Positions 22,546-22,951 of a stretch of 22,951 bases of DNA are shown here, one piece after another. Both the position numbers and the translations under genes were made by a program. The notes below the pieces were generated by a model, which was given only the letters and a program-made list of their open reading frames with translations, was not told where the DNA came from and did no database searches. Origin of the DNA: Anoxybacillus sp050480245 (GTDB taxonomy: Bacteria; Bacillota; Bacilli; Bacillales; Anoxybacillaceae); assembly GCA_050480245.1 (NCBI GenBank), contig JBCNEQ010000050.1; one strand, given 5' to 3'. How positions within the stretch are numbered: position 1 is the first letter of the stretch; the number at the start of each line of letters is the position of its first letter.

Positions 22546-22951
22546 CTGATCACCTCACAACCCATGTTCATGTTCAATTCGAGATATATGTCATTAGGAT
22601 CGTCCTGTCGGGGAAGTTTTCAGGAGAAAAAGCAGTACGAGTTTATTAAAGCGGAAAGAGAGGAGAAAAGCAAAAGCCTGAAATTGAATTTTCTAAATAA
22701 TAAAACAAAGAGAGTCAGTCTATGACTCTCCTTTTCTGCAAATCAAGTGAATTTTTTGGAGTGTGAAAACAACAGAACATTTGGTTTTACTCACCCTTCA
22801 TTGTGAGACAATTTAACGGTGTAGCACCCATAATCTCTCTGACAAGTGGCGAACATTATAGGTCTTATTTTTTGATTATTTCGTTTGTAAATGGAATGTA
22901 TAAAAATCCTCTATATACATCCAATTTAAAATTTTAACCTCTGATTCACAC
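22546..22951. other. Region upstream of the Rpn-like gene, no gene recognised
   Basis: About 400 nt at the right edge with no convincing gene. It holds a terminator at 22710-22735 and then a strongly AT-rich stretch that could contain promoters for a gene beyond the window. A short plus-strand open frame (22438-22725) ends inside the terminator and overlaps the Rpn start; I treat it as chance. Confidence 0.5.
22710..22735. terminator. Bidirectional intrinsic terminator
   Basis: GAGAGTCA and TGACTCTC form an 8-bp stem with loop GTCTA. The plus strand continues CTTTTCTG and the minus strand TTTGTTTTATT, so it can work both ways. On the minus strand it would close a gene lying to the right of the window. 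Confidence 0.7.

Noticed and set aside
22438..22725. 95-codon plus-strand ORF at the right edge
   Set aside because: It overlaps the Rpn-like gene start in antisense, has no ribosome site and ends within a terminator hairpin.
1..22951. CRISPR array or tandem repeat locus
   Set aside because: No regularly spaced direct repeats were seen on reading the window.

Overview
The window looks like a chromosome segment of a Bacillaceae member of the Bacillota, most likely a thermophile of the Geobacillus/Parageobacillus/Anoxybacillus group. This rests on the strong AAGGAGG-type ribosome binding sites, the intrinsic terminators, the gene families present, and frequent TTG/GTG starts. The genus is an inference.

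Left part (1-11.1 kb) is core metabolism. A plus-strand pair encodes a SrtN/CobB-like sirtuin and a fructosamine-kinase-family protein, 4 nt apart and closed by a bidirectional terminator. A complete branched-chain amino acid ABC transporter follows on the minus strand in the order binding protein, LivH, LivM, LivG, LivF, with a hairpin between the binding-protein gene and livH. Next are a PanE-type ketopantoate reductase, the carbon-starvation peptide/pyruvate transporter CstA with its small YbdD partner, an unidentified 144-residue protein and tRNA-Arg(CCT). The cstA promoter carries a near-perfect 26-bp dyad just upstream of its -35 box.

Middle part (11.3-20.8 kb) is an accessory island, all on the minus strand. 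In transcription order from the right it holds: an unknown 172-aa protein (family called YYYGALL here); a NERD nuclease-related protein with a C4 zinc finger; a 208-aa protein that may be an inactivated nuclease fold; a 38-codon ORF; a PD-(D/E)XK nuclease-like protein overlapping a 190-aa partner; a 48-codon ORF with a perfect Shine-Dalgarno; a 122-aa unknown; a frameshifted gene of possible uracil-DNA-glycosylase-like fold; and the C-terminal third of a type III restriction subunit, then a terminator. Beyond it come a second YYYGALL copy, an Mrr-type restriction endonuclease whose putative promoter overlaps a perfect inverted repeat, and a propeller-like protein. The two YYYGALL genes are direct repeats about 6 kb apart. 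Several genes show decay by frameshift or truncation, which suggests a defence island in turnover.

Right part (20.9-22.95 kb) holds an HTH-type protein, an Rpn/PD-(D/E)XK transposase-like gene broken by one extra base in a homopolymer, and a short N-terminal relic of a second Rpn gene. Two relics resembling IS200/IS605 ends and a small GTGCC-type palindrome are scattered through the accessory part. I saw no CRISPR array, rRNA, intact transposase or phage structural gene.
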